Origin: Rhynchopus sp. YZ270_cl-10 | Taxonomy: Eukaryota; Euglenozoa; Diplonemea; Diplonemida; Diplonemidae | Direction of reading: 5' to 3' | Assembly (NCBI GenBank): GCA_964035575.1 | Contig: OZ037853.1 | Coordinates: forward strand, 466,501 to 530,500 | Length of the DNA: 64,000 nt | Part shown: piece by piece, positions 43,630-54,504 of the stretch | Position numbering within the stretch: position 1 is the first letter of the stretch | Layout of the letters: each line of letters starts with the position of its first letter | Program-made: the position numbers and the translations under genes | The notes under the pieces: model-generated | What the model was told of the DNA's origin: nothing | Seen by the model: the letters and a program-made list of their open reading frames with translations, nothing else | Databases searched by the model: none

Positions 43630-46130
43630 AAAAATTTTGATGAAAATCATCAAATTTTTAGTGGTGTGGGAAGCCTGGCGGGAGGAAAGAACATAAAAAC
43701 AAAATGTTTGATTTTGGACTACTGCCCACTGCAGTGGTGACCACCCGTGAAGAACACAAAATTTAAAAAAAAGCAGTCACAGACCACACACACACACACA
43801 CAAAATACCTTGGGAATACTCCACACGTTAGGATTTCCCAAACACTGATTTTAAACACACGACACAAAATACCCACATCCTTTCCCCCGCCCCCGATTTA
43901 AAAAAAAAAAAATCCTTTTTTTGGAACCAGGCTTTGCGCTAACTTCTGTCCTTTGTCCCGGGATTTTTGGATATTTTTGTGGTGCGTTTTTTTTTTGCAA
44001 ACCGGGGTTTCCTTAAGAAAACCAGAGAATCTCATATTTCATAGTAAGGGTACTTTAGAGTGTTTTCACACACACATGTGACCCCACCGTGGAGAGCAAT
44101 CGGCTCGCGCGATCAAAAGAAAGCAGAGAAAAGGGAAAAGAAAAAAAGAAAAAAGTTGGGTACCGTGCGCCTGCGGCGCTACCTGTTCCCTACCCTCCTT
44201 TATGTTTAAACACGATGTACTTATGTACAGTGTTCATTTTATTTTGAGTACGACTCCACATCTCCCCTCCCTCACGGGTAAAGATTGATTAGGACGCCAC
44301 GGGGCACACCCCCTCCGAGGCCATAACCCTCCTAGGTTTTCTCACTCTTCTCTGTGGTCACTGAAACCCCACCGCCATCACTACATTACTGATAGCTTCT
44401 TCAGCACGTTGGGTTTTCAGACCTGAAAATAACCCTTGTTTACGAATATGGGCTCATGTTTGTCAAATTTTAAGTCGCTGCATTTTTGTCCATTTTTCCG
44501 TATATCCCCCACCACAATCCGGGATTGGTTCGGAAATGCAACAAAACGACCTCTTGGGCGGGAAAAAGCCACAGGAAATTTACGCACTTTTTGAGACCGG
44601 GGTTTCCTTACTAAAACCAGAGGTATCTCATCGTTCAGAGTAAGAGTACTTTAGAGTGTTTTTGCGCACACATGCGACCCCACCGTGGAGAGCAATCGGC
44701 CCGTGCAATCAAAAGAAAGCAGAGAAAAGGGAAAAATAAAAAGACAAAAGTTGGGTACCGTGCGCCTGCGGCGCTACCTGTTCCCAGTCAAAACACCACA
44801 ATTTCATCTGAAGTTGGGTTTTCAGACCTGAAAATGCCCCTGTTTAAGAGTATGGGTTCATATTTTGTGAAAATTTAAGTCACTAAAATTTTGTCCATTT
44901 TTCCGAATATACCCCACCACAGCCTGGGATTGGCTCGGAAATGCCACAAAACACTGTTTTTTCACCCCCAGACGTAACCCTATTTGAGGTGCGTTTTTTT
45001 GGTCCCGAAACACGATTTTTCAGATTTTTTTCCAAAAGTTAGCGCGAAGCCTGTTTGGAACAGTGACCACCCAAAGACACTTCCACGATGTCCTCTTTTC
45101 TTTTTTTTTCAAAAAAAAAATATTTCTCTTTCGTTTTGATACTTTGAAAACAGTTAAAACCACCCAAAAAAAAAGTGGTGTCTCTGCACAAGCAAGACGT
45201 TGTCACCCTCTTCCCCCCCACCCACAATATCCATTTTCCCCCCTTTTTTTTCCCTTTTATTTTTTTGTTTTTTTAACTTTTTTTTTTGCGAAACCCCTTT
45301 GCATTATTGCATCGACTGCTGAGTGGTGGGACGGGCTTCTTCACTGCAATCCCATTAGAGTGTATACCTCAATAGAACCCAGCCCTCTACTGACACGTGG
45401 CGCCTTTCTCACCTCTCAGTTCGTAGTGAAGGTGGGGATGGGTCACGTCAACAAGCTTAAGCCCAGCCCTCTACCGATCCCAATCACACCCAACAAGACC
45501 CCCATGGTACCGAAGGCATCACTCCTTTTCGCGCAGCCCCCTGCAAGGAAGAGTAGTGGTAAGTCAAGCACAACCCCCAAATAAGGGGGTGCCCAATAAA
45601 TACATTTTTGTTTGATTAGGGTAGATAAACAAATTTATTTGTTTCTTGTCCACCGTACGTACAGAATCTCGAGATTCCCAGAAAAAAATGTTTGTTTTTA
45701 AAAATGTTTATTGTGACCTGAGCGGTACTTTAGAGTGTTTTTAGACACACTTGTGACCCCACCGAGGAAAGCAATCGGCTCGCGCAATCAAAAGAAAGCA
45801 GAGAAAAGGGAAAAAATAAAAAGGAAAAAAGTTGGGTACCGTGCGCCTGCGGCGCTACCTGTTCCCAGTCAACAACACAATTTCATCTGAAGTTGGGTTT
45901 GCAGACCTGAAAATGACCCTTGCTTACGAGTATGGGTTCATACTTTGTGAAAATTTAAGTCACTAAAATTTTGCCCATTTTTCCGTATATCCCCCACCAC
46001 AGCCCGGGATTGGCTCGGAAATGCCACAAAACACTGTTATTTCCACCCCTTGATGCACAACTGTTTGAGGTGTGTTTTTTTTTGGTCCCGAAACACGATT
46101 TTTCAGACTTTCCAAAAGTGGGCACGAAGC
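43630..46130. repeat. Family-A repeat cluster (three copies of about 400 bp)
   Basis: Landmarks (AGTACTTTAGAGTGTTTT-like start, ATCGGCTCGCGC, single GCGCCTGCGGCGC hairpin, GGGTTTTCAGACCTGAAAAT, CCCACCACAGCCCGGGATTG) recur at 44025-44205 with 44405-44590, at 44600-45060 and at 45725-46130. The first copy is split by about 200 unrelated bp. The reverse copy is at 9470-9690. The DNA at 45300-45580 is richer in G+C and has an open frame on the plus strand, but no motif. Confidence 0.75.
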
Positions 46131-46740
46131 CTGCTCCGTAACATTCAGGGCTAAGTGTGAGCTTCCTTCTTGTCAGTGAAGGGATGACCTTCGGGACTTA
46201 GCGAGGCGAGAAACATCCTCGGAAATGCTGAGCTGAGCGTGCAGAAGATCTGCCACGGAAGCATGCAAGGCGCTATCCGCGCAAAATGTGGAAGCGTTCT
46301 GGGAGCAGTGGCGAACCCGCTAAACGTACAAGAACATTATAAAAAACTGAGAACTAACATCGCCGTATCCCCCCTAATTACACCTACCATCAACGAGGCA
46401 TGTGAAATCAATGTAGTTGTCTCCCTTCTGCTTGCCCCACTCCCATGGTAGCGATTTTTTTCCAACATTTTTTCCCCAACTAATATTTTTTTCCGTACGT
46501 ACGTACAGAATTTCAAAACGTCTCGGACAAGAAACAAATAAATTTATTTATCTACCCTTATAGAACTATCACTAGATAGGCAAGCCACGGTTTTTCTTCG
46601 TGGGATCCTTAAAAAAAAATGCACAATAAAAATCTTTGATAAATTGGAGCAGTGGATTAGCTACCTCGGTGTGTCCCACCAGCAGAATCTCCACTTTTTC
46701 CAAAAAAGTTCACTCGCAAAGATGCAAAAAACTCCATTTT
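46130..46740 (+). other. Open frame of unknown nature
   Basis: From about 46195 to 46451 one plus frame is open and reads GLSEARNILGNAELSVQKIC and on to LLLAPLPW. Composition is coding-like but there is no clear start, splice context or recognisable domain. It could be a gene fragment. Confidence 0.2.
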
Positions 46741-46746
46741 CTTTTT

Positions 46747-48775
46747 TCACCCCCACCCTCCTTCTCTCTCTCTTTCATACCCATTTTTCAATGCGACCGA
46801 CTTTGCAGTTACTATTGGGACGGGCCCGACGAGCGAGCCCCCCATGGGTAGATGCGGGCTTGATGCAGACGGCATGGCACCCTTTGCGATGGGCTGGGGT
46901 GAGGGGAGGCCACTTGACCCTGGGATGGACATGGCGGGAGAGAGACCTAGGCCGCCTAAGCCGAGACCCATGCCGTAGGGTGCCGAAGCGGCCCCATAGG
47001 GTGCTCCGACGGAGCCTGCTTGCAGGCCGGATACGCTGAGGGAGCGGGTGCCTGGTTCTATCGGGAGGGATGTGGTGGAGGCTGGGAGTGCGCTGACCGA
47101 TTGGCTGTGCGTCAGCCCGGGCTCGTTGGTGACCCGGTAGTGAAAATCGTAGCGTGTGTTCGTGTCATCACTGTTGTAGCTTCGGATCGTGCCGTAGCCA
47201 CTCCCGGTGCCGCAGTACACATCGCGGTGCATGCTCCGGCGTGCTCCCAGCTCCTTCAGCAGGCCCTTCCCGTACGCCAGGGTGACAACCCGGTAGAGAC
47301 GGAAGATGAGCAGCACCCGGACAATCACCGCAGTCCCCGTTGCTGCCATGAGGACCCAGCCAATGGGAAAGCGGCCGTCCTTCAGCAGACGCGAGTTTTC
47401 ATTGGAATTCGCCTGCTCCAATATGCTGTAAACAAAGACGGTGACCTGCGCGCCCCAACCTAGTAGGTACATCGTCACCAAAACCTGTGGAAAGGGGGGG
47501 TGTGTATGTGTGTGTTTTTGATAACAGATTTGGAGTGGGGTAACGCAAGTATAACCCAATTGTGTGTGTGTTTGATAACTAATAGGGGTAATTCTTGCGC
47601 AGAATATGGTCCCAAGGTGGGTGTGGTGGGGTTGTTCAAAATGTCGAATGTCGTTTCCGCAAGGAGGGGTGTGAGGAAATGTGTCTTGGAAGGAGATGGC
47701 ATACCCCAAGCAACGTGATCCATTCGTGCTTGACAGACTTACGCAGTGGTACGTAGAGGAGAAGAGGCATCGCGAGGTTGAACACTGCGTTGAGAATAAC
47801 AAGCCACAGGTCCCAGCTGTGTGTGTGGGGTTTTGGATGGGTTATTTGGTGTTTGTTTTCTCTCAGAGGGGTACCCATATTTGCTTCAAAAATGCGATTA
47901 TCAATAGTTGAACACTTTATAGACACAAAGAAGATTAAGATATTATTTTCAATCGACAGATGGAGTTTATCTACCAGCGTCGTCTCCTCTTTTTGTAAAT
48001 ACGCACAAATAGCACAAAAAGTTTATAAGATGACCCACCTAAGCTTCTCTGTTGCTTCGTCACATTTGTCACATTCGAAAAGAATGAAAACTTCAAGATT
48101 TATTTCGTAAAACATTTTATAATACCTGACAAGATTCCACGTCAATGTACATTCCATGACTGATGCGAAGACATCGCACGACAGCGACGCCGTAAACAAC
48201 CTATACGCGGAATGCACCGCCAGCGAATCCATCAACGCCCCAAGCTCTCTGTACGGCCTCCACCCGAAGCCCTCCATCGACTTATACACCCACACCGACA
48301 GCCCTGCTGAGATGCAGCAGGACACCCACTGAAGCACAATCTCTGGGACCGTATGATGATACCCTGTGAACGTGTCCCGCCAATCCAACGTTACAAACAA
48401 CGTCTCCACAAGCACCAGGGCCAATGCGGCTACCAGAGTATACTCATTTTGCGTATAGACCGAATGAAAGGCTGACGCATAGTGGAAGCAGACGTACACA
48501 ATGATAAGACGTTGAAAGGTAGACTGGTCGTTGCCGTGCTTGATGAAGCAGGAGACCACAACGAGGACATCAATAATGAGGGTATAGATCAAGAACAGCT
48601 TCGCCGCTACAGGCATCGAAGCAACCACCTCCACCACACGCCCCGGACGGAACAGCACCCCAGCCCCTTCACAGAGCAATGCCACCGACGGCCCGGCCCG
48701 CTCCGCGCTCTCGGCCGTCTGCCGTGCTGTGGTGTCCGTCGCCCCGCTCTGCGAGAGCTCTGGAGACCGCGCCAT
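46747..48775 (-). CDS. Multi-pass membrane protein of unknown function, three exons
   Basis: Exon 1 48126-48775 (ATG 48775; MARSPELSQSGATDTT), donor CAG/GTATTA; exon 2 47743-47816, between CACACAG and C/GTAAGT; exon 3 from about 47459 to 46747. For exon 3 the acceptor CTACTAG/GTTGGG keeps frame; the better-looking TTCCACAG at 47485 would need a different exon 2 donor, so this edge is unsure. The product has about seven hydrophobic spans: AAKLFLIYTLIIDVLVVVSC, RLIIVYVCFHYASAFHSVY, TLVAALALVLVETLFVTL, EIVLQWVSCCISAGLSVWVY, WLVILNAVFNLAMPLLLYV, QVTVFVYSI, and GWVLMAATGTAVIVRVLLIF. A long Gly/Ser/Pro-rich cytosolic-type tail follows. I do not recognise the family with confidence. A perfect-looking pyrimidine tract and CTTAG lie at 48832-48855, just 5' of the ATG, as in a spliced 5' leader. 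Confidence 0.7.
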
Positions 48776-48859
48776 GCTCGGCAACCTCACCTCACCCCCA
48801 CCCCTCACACCACGTGACCCGGACACCCTAAGAAAAAAAGGGGGGAAAGAATGTTGAGC

Positions 48860-50190
48860 GTAGTGTGTATGCTGTTGTGAGGTTAAAAGAAATGAAGAAC
48901 GGCGAGAAACTGAAGGAGGGGTGGGGTGGGCAGTCTGCAGACTAAGGATTGGGGGTCTGGTAATTAATTAAATTCAAGTCTGCACGGCAGGGATTACGCA
49001 GCTCCCCCAAAAATAAAAAAAGTACGTATGGACCCACTGGGTATTATCCTAAATGGGTACAACAAACTTTGGGCACTAAGTGACTTTTCCCTTAATTAAA
49101 TGATTTCTTAGTCTGCAGTCTGTTGGGGGGTGATCCTCAAGATGTGGCGTCATGTGGGAGAAAAAGGGCGTAAAAGGTATCTAGTGTCGTTAGAGCAGAG
49201 CTAAACAACAAAAAAGTGTGGGGGAGAGCACAACGGGAACCCTCCTGGGGGGCGCCGCTATTACCCAGTAGGTCAGAGAGTTGTTGTGCTTGGGGGTGGG
49301 AAGACGTGGCGCAGTCCCAGACCATGGCGCTCCGGTAAATCGAAGACGTTCGTTTAAAACACAAAGCAGAGGTGTACACTCCGACCTGGGCCTGTACCGA
49401 AGCCCTTCCCTTTCCAAAGGAGAGGTGTACACTCCGGCCTGGGCCTGTACCGAAGCCCTTCCCTTTCCAAAGGAGAGGTGCACACTCCGACCTGGGCCTG
49501 TACCGAAGCCCTTCCCTTTCCAAAGGAGAGGTGTACACTCCGGCCTGGGCCTGTACCGAAGCCCTTCCCTTTCCAAAGGAGAGGTGTACACTCCGACCTG
49601 GGCCTGTACCGAAGCCCTTCCCTTTCCAAAGGAGAGGTGTACACTCCGGCCTGGGCCTGTACCGAAGCCCTTCCCTTTCCAAAGGAGAGGTGTACACTCC
49701 GACCTCGGCCTGTACCGAAGCCCTTCCCTTTCCAAAGGAGAGGTGTACACTCCGGCCTGGGCCTGTACCGAAGCCCTTCCCTTTCCAAAGGAGAGGTGTA
49801 CACTCCGACCTGGGCCTGTACCGAAGCCCTTCCCTTTCCAAAGGAGAGGTGTACACTCCGGCCTGGGCCTGTACCGAAGCCCTTCCCTTTCCAAAGGAGA
49901 GGAAATCGGGAGCTCCTTGCTAAACAGCTGTGCGAATTGACGCTGGCTGTAAAGGAGGATGAAAAGCAGGAGGGTCGTGTCCATTTATCACAGTCATCGC
50001 AAGGATCATACTTGAGGTCAGGTGCCGCTGCGTGGGTCTGGGTACACTCAAAAAAAAAAAGATGTCCTGCGTCTTTTATGCGTTTTGTCTGGGGTCAGGA
50101 CTCCCTCACTTCCCCTCCCTTTATCAAAAATCCAAACCACGGTCAAAAAAAAATGAAAAAAATTCAGAAAATAGTACCTAATCGCACCCC
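48860..50190. other. Intergenic DNA around the 53-bp array
   Basis: Apart from the tandem array at 49371-49900, no gene or known repeat. The ORFs on both strands between 49137 and 50233 exist only because of the array. Confidence 0.6.
49371..49900. repeat. 53-bp tandem array, ten units, alternating A/B types
   Basis: Units begin GGTGTACACTCCG and end CCTTTCCAAAGGAGA; starts at 49371, 49424, 49477 and so on. Odd units read CCGACCTGGG and even units CCGGCCTGGG all the way through, so the true unit is a 106-bp dimer. Unit 7 has one extra change (CCTCGG). All frames are open through most of it on both strands. Confidence 0.96.
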
Positions 50191-50284
50191 CCTTTCAGCC
50201 ACACCAGGAATGGGGAAATCCCATATCAGATGATGATCCTGATGAAATACAATAAAAAGCGGGGAAGGGATGTGGGGAGAGTCT

Positions 50285-50533
50285 TTGGATATTTGATGTA
50301 AGCAAGGCAAAGAGGGGGGCGAGAGGCAGAAACACAAAGAAACACAAAACACCGTTCCGCCCTTTGTGCACACCCTGGCCAGCCGCCTGTCGCCGTCGCA
50401 TAAGACACCCCTGCCCGCCCGCAGCCGCTGCAGCAGCCTTTCCAGCTCTGTTGCCTGCAGTGCTTTGCGGGAGGAGTGGCCTGTGAGGGTGTGCGTCGTG
50501 CAGCTTCGAGGTCGCAGTGCGCAGCTGGCGGCG
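50285..50533 (-). repeat. Conserved 3' block following LRR genes
   Basis: About 240 bp directly after the stop codon, with landmarks GGCCAGCCGCCTGTCGCCGT, TTGCCTGCAGTGCTTTGCGG and CAGCTTCGAGGTCGCAGTGC (plus strand). Nearly identical blocks follow copies 2, 3, 4, 5, 6, 8 and 9 (about 30485, 32570, 50285, 52270, 54245, 57745 and 60840); copy 1 has only its first 80 bp and copy 7 lacks it. Probably 3' UTR. Confidence 0.8.
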
Positions 50534-51466
50534 TCACTCTGCGTGTCTCAGTCGCTTCCGGGATTCCTCAAGTGGTTCGTCTCTGCTGCGTTTCGGACGG
50601 GATTCAACCACTAAATGCCACAGCTCTCGTTCCCTCACTGTGCTTGACACATCATCGCTGCAGCCGGTGAGGTAGATGCTCTCCAACGAAGTGCATTGAT
50701 AAAGGAAGGTGTACCCAACGTATGTCACACTGGTGAGTGGTGTTAAGTCCAGTGTACTCAAAGAGCTGCATCCATCAAGGAAGCCGTCCTCAACTTTTAT
50801 GACACTGCTGAGTGGTGATAAGTCCAATGCACACAAAGAGCTGCATCCATAAAGAAAGCTGTCTTTGATTGTTGTGACATGACTCAGTGGCGTCAAGTCC
50901 AGATTGCACAAAGCACTGCATCCCATAAGAAAGCCAATGCCAATTTGCGTAACATGGATCAACCCAGACAGGTCGATGCTTGTCAATGAAGTGCACTCAT
51001 AAAGAAAGAAGTTCTCAATTTGAGTCACAACAGACTCAGCACTCAGATCAAGACTCGTCAATGATGTCCTCTTCAAGAAGTCACGAGGAATGACCGTCGC
51101 AACCTCCGCCTGCAGAAGCAAACACGCAACCTCAGGATCCTGCACACTCCAAAGCCTCTCAGCCGTGATGTCAGTCTCACCCAACGCATGAAGTGCTGCT
51201 CTGGCCTCGTATTTCTTCACCTTCGTCAACACAACCGTGTCTCCAGCACTCAGCTGCGTCATGTCGTATCCTTCGTCCATCGCCACCCCACCGAAACTCA
51301 TCACAAAGCCGTCTTCAGGCAACCCCACTGCAGACGCCACCTTCCGACGCATCACCGCAGGTGTGTCATCCTCACCCAGCTCCACCGTATCCTTCACTCC
51401 GTTCCACCCCTTGATTGTCAACTCCATTTTTACTGTTGTGTCACCAAAGCCTTTTCCCTGTTGCAT
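50534..51466 (-). CDS. Ubiquitin-like/LRR family protein, copy 4
   Basis: A 310-residue protein from ATG 51466 (MQQGKGFGDTTVKMELTIKG). Ubiquitin-like domain, linker (GETDITAERLWSVQDPEVAC) and about six LRR units (IENFFLYECTSLTSIDLSGL, IGIGFLMGCSALCNLDLTPL and others), then the basic RPKRSRDEPLEESRKRL tail. It is nearly identical to copy 5, 2 kb away, and the flanks are duplicated with it (51470-52270 and 53465-54245). First member of the 50.5-62 kb array. Confidence 0.85.
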   Translation of the reverse strand: MQQGKGFGDTTVKMELTIKGWNGVKDTVELGEDDTPAVMRRKVASAVGLPEDGFVMSFGGVAMDEGYDMTQLSAGDTVVLTKVKKYEARAALHALGETDITAERLWSVQDPEVACLLLQAEVATVIPRDFLKRTSLTSLDLSAESVVTQIENFFLYECTSLTSIDLSGLIHVTQIGIGFLMGCSALCNLDLTPLSHVTTIKDSFLYGCSSLCALDLSPLSSVIKVEDGFLDGCSSLSTLDLTPLTSVTYVGYTFLYQCTSLESIYLTGCSDDVSSTVRERELWHLVVESRPKRSRDEPLEESRKRLRHAE

Positions 51467-51469
51467 TGG

Positions 51470-52270
51470 TGTGATGAGGTGAAGGTGTGTGGGGGAAAGC
51501 AGCAAGAAGAAGGGAAGTTATGTGAAGGTAATCCTTAGGATTAAAAAATTAGGACATCACAAGGTCCTTTCGTTGTCCGCTGTTGTTTTTTTTTCACTAC
51601 ATTCCTCTCTCGTGCCCTCCTACGGTAAATGATGATACAATCATTTCTCAAGCACACCTATCAATACACGCAGTGCCCATTGACTTGCGGCCGGGAGCCC
51701 TCTCGTTTAGCCGCTCTTGTCTATGCAGAAGCTTTAGGACCATCGTGATCAAGGGCAACTACAATGCTGATGGGAAAATGGTCTCTCAGGGAAATGTCTG
51801 TAAAGCCAATATGAACGGTGAGGTCGTCGTGGGTGCAAATGTGTATTGGGGGCGTTGATTGTGGCTAATCCTTGATGCGGCCTTGAGTTCATTTAACTTC
51901 AACACAGAATAACTTTTGCTGCAGGTATCTATTACGTCGTTTTTTTTTCATTATATCGGCTTACTCCTCTTCACACCCAAAAAAACGACATGATTAAAAA
52001 TGTCAAAATCAAGACAGACATTCATCACTCTACCTGACAGTGCCTTCCTTGAAATTTTGCAACTGCGCACGGTTCCATAATGTGAGGGGTGGAGGGGTGG
52101 CACTCAGTCATCCAAGACCGAAGCTCCTGCATGACTGGTGCACCTTCATGTGGAACCATGCAGTACAATATCTTATTCGAGGTTGACATCTGATGAAAAT
52201 GGAATGGAGAAATCCCATATCAGATCATGCTCCTGATGAAATACAATAAAAAGTGGGGAAGGGACGTGGG
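51470..52270 (+). repeat. Duplicated spacer between LRR copies 4 and 5
   Basis: Nearly identical to 53465-54245. On the plus strand both copies keep a 90-residue open frame (51583-51858 and the end of 53483-53848) reading RTIVIKGNYNADGKMVSQGN and ending YWGR; copies differ in a few residues just before the end. The frame may be a gene fragment carried along with the duplication. Confidence 0.8.
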
Positions 52271-52527
52271 GAGAGTCTTTGGATACTTGATGTAAGCAAG
52301 GCAAAGAGGGGGGCGAGAGGCAGAAACACAAAGAAGCACAAAACACCGTTCCGCCCTTTGTGCACACCCTGGCCAGCCGCCTGTCGCCGTCGCATAAGAC
52401 ACCCCTGCCCGCCCGCAGCCGCTGCAGCAGCCTTTCCAGCTCTGTTGCCTGCAGTGCTTTGCGGGAGGAGTGGTCTGTGAAGGTGTGCGTCGTGCAGCTT
52501 CGAGGTCGCAGTGCGCAGCTGGCGGCG

Positions 52528-53460
52528 TCACTCTGCGTGTCTCAGTCGCTTCCGGGATTCCTCAAGTGGTTCGTCTCTGCTGCGTTTCGGACGGGATTCA
52601 ACCACTAAATGCCACAGCTCTCGTTCCCTCACTGTGCTCGACACATCATGGCTGCAGCCGGTGAGGTAGATGCTCCTCAACGAAGTGCATTGATAAAGGA
52701 AGGTGTACCCAACGTATGTCACACTGCTGAGCGGTGTTAAGTCCAGTGTACTCAAAGAGCTGCATCCATCAAGGAAGCCGTCCTCAACTTTTATGACACT
52801 GCTGAGTGGTGTTAAGTCCAATGCACACAAAGAGCTGCATCCATAAAGAAAGCTGTCTTTGATTGTTGTGACATGACTCAGTGGCGTCAAGTCCAGATTG
52901 CACAAAGCACTGCATCCCATAAGAAAGCCAATGCCAATTTGCGTAACATGGATCAACCCAGACAGGTCGATGCTTGTCAATGAAGTGCACTCATAAAGAA
53001 AGAAGTTCTCAATTTGAGTCACAACAGACTCAGCACTCAGATCAAGACTCGTCAACTATGTCCTCTTCAAGAAGTCACGAGGAATCACCGTCGCAACCTC
53101 CGCCTGCAGAAGCAAACACGCCACCTCAGGATCCCTCACACTCTCCAGCCTCTCAGCCGTGATGTCAGTCTCACCCAACGCATGAAGTGCTGCTCTGGCC
53201 TCGTACTTCTTCACCTTCGTCAACACAACCGTGTCTCCAGCACTCAGCTGCGTCATGTCGTATCCTTCGTCCATCGCCACCCCACCGAAACTCATCACAA
53301 AGCCGTCTTCAGGCAACCCCACTGCAGACGCCACCTTCCGACGCATCACCGCAGGTGTGTCATCCTCACCCAGCTCCACCGTATCCTTCACTCCGTTCCA
53401 CCCCTTGATTGTCAAATCCATTTTTACTGTTGTGTCACCAAAGCCTTTTCCCTGTTGCAT
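52528..53460 (-). pseudogene. LRR family copy 5, interrupted by one stop codon
   Basis: Same architecture and length (311 codons) as copy 4. One in-frame TAG at 53056-53058 falls where the other copies have TCG (Ser) in TSLTSLDLSAES, between the linker and the first LRR. The rest of the frame on both sides is intact and almost unchanged, so the lesion is recent. The upstream part (53056-53460) could still yield a 134-residue ubiquitin-like protein without LRRs. Confidence 0.8.
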
Positions 53461-54504
53461 TGGTGTGATGAGGTGAAGGTGTGTGGGGGAAAGCAGCAAG
53501 AAGAAGGGAAGTTATGTGAAGGTTATCCTGAGTATTAAAAAATTAGGACATCACAAGGTCCTTTCGTTGTCCGCTGTTGTTTTTCACTACATTCCTCTCT
53601 CGTGCCCTCCTACGGTAAATGATGATACAATCATCTCTCAAGCACACCTATCAATACACGCAGTGCCCATTGACTTGCGGCCGGGAGCCCTCTCCTTTAG
53701 CCGCTCTTGTCTATGCAGAAGCTTTAGGACCATCGTGATCAAGGGCAACTACAATGCTGATGGGAAAATGGTCTCTCAGGGAAATGTTTGTAAAGCCAAT
53801 ATGAACGGTGAGGTCGTCGTGCGTTCATATGTGTATTGGGGGCGTTGATTGTGGCTAATCCTTGATGCGGCCTTGAGTTCATTTAACTTCAACACAGAAT
53901 ACCTTTCGCTGCAGGTATCTATTACGTCGTTTTTTTTCATAATATAGGCTTACTCCTCTTGACACCCAAAAAAACGACATTGTTAAAAATGTCAAAATCA
54001 AGACAGACATTCATCACTCTACCTGACAGTGCCTTCCTTGAAATTTTGCACCCACGCGCACGGTTCCATAATGTGAGGGGTGGAGGGGTGGCACTCAGTC
54101 ACAAGCTCCTGCATGACTGGTGCACCGTGGAACCATGCAGTACAATACCCTATTCGAGGTTGGCATCTGATAAAAATGGAAAGGAGAAATCCCATATCAG
54201 ATCATGCTCCTGATGAAATACAATAAAAAGTGGGGAAGGGACGTGGGGAGAGTCTTTGGATATTTGATGTAAGCAAGGCAAAGAGGGGGGCGAGATGCAG
54301 AAACACAAAGAAACACAAAACACTGTTCCGCCCTTTGTGCACACCCTGGCCAGCCGCCTGTCGCCGTCGCATAAGACACCCCTGCCCGCCCGCAGCCGCT
54401 GCAGCAGCGTTTCCAGCTCTGTTGCCTGCAGTGCTTTGCGGGAGGAGTGGCCTGTGAGGGTGTGTGTCGTGCAGCTTCGAGGTCGCAGTGCGCAGCTGGC
54501 GGCG

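Noticed and set aside
45063-45584. 173-residue plus-strand frame
   Set aside because: The first half is translated poly-T/poly-A DNA and the second half has no recognisable motif; not enough for a gene call.
49371-49900. CRISPR-like array
   Set aside because: There are no unique spacers between units, no cas genes, and the DNA is eukaryotic.
49137-50233. Repeat proteins of 150-264 residues over the 53-bp array
   Set aside because: The same peptides appear in several frames and on both strands because the unit is 53 bp; no start, domain or flank supports a gene.
50366-50614. 82-residue plus-strand frame repeated beside each LRR gene
   Set aside because: It has no ATG start, lies in the conserved 3' block and runs antisense into the LRR coding region; it is explained by conservation of the other strand.
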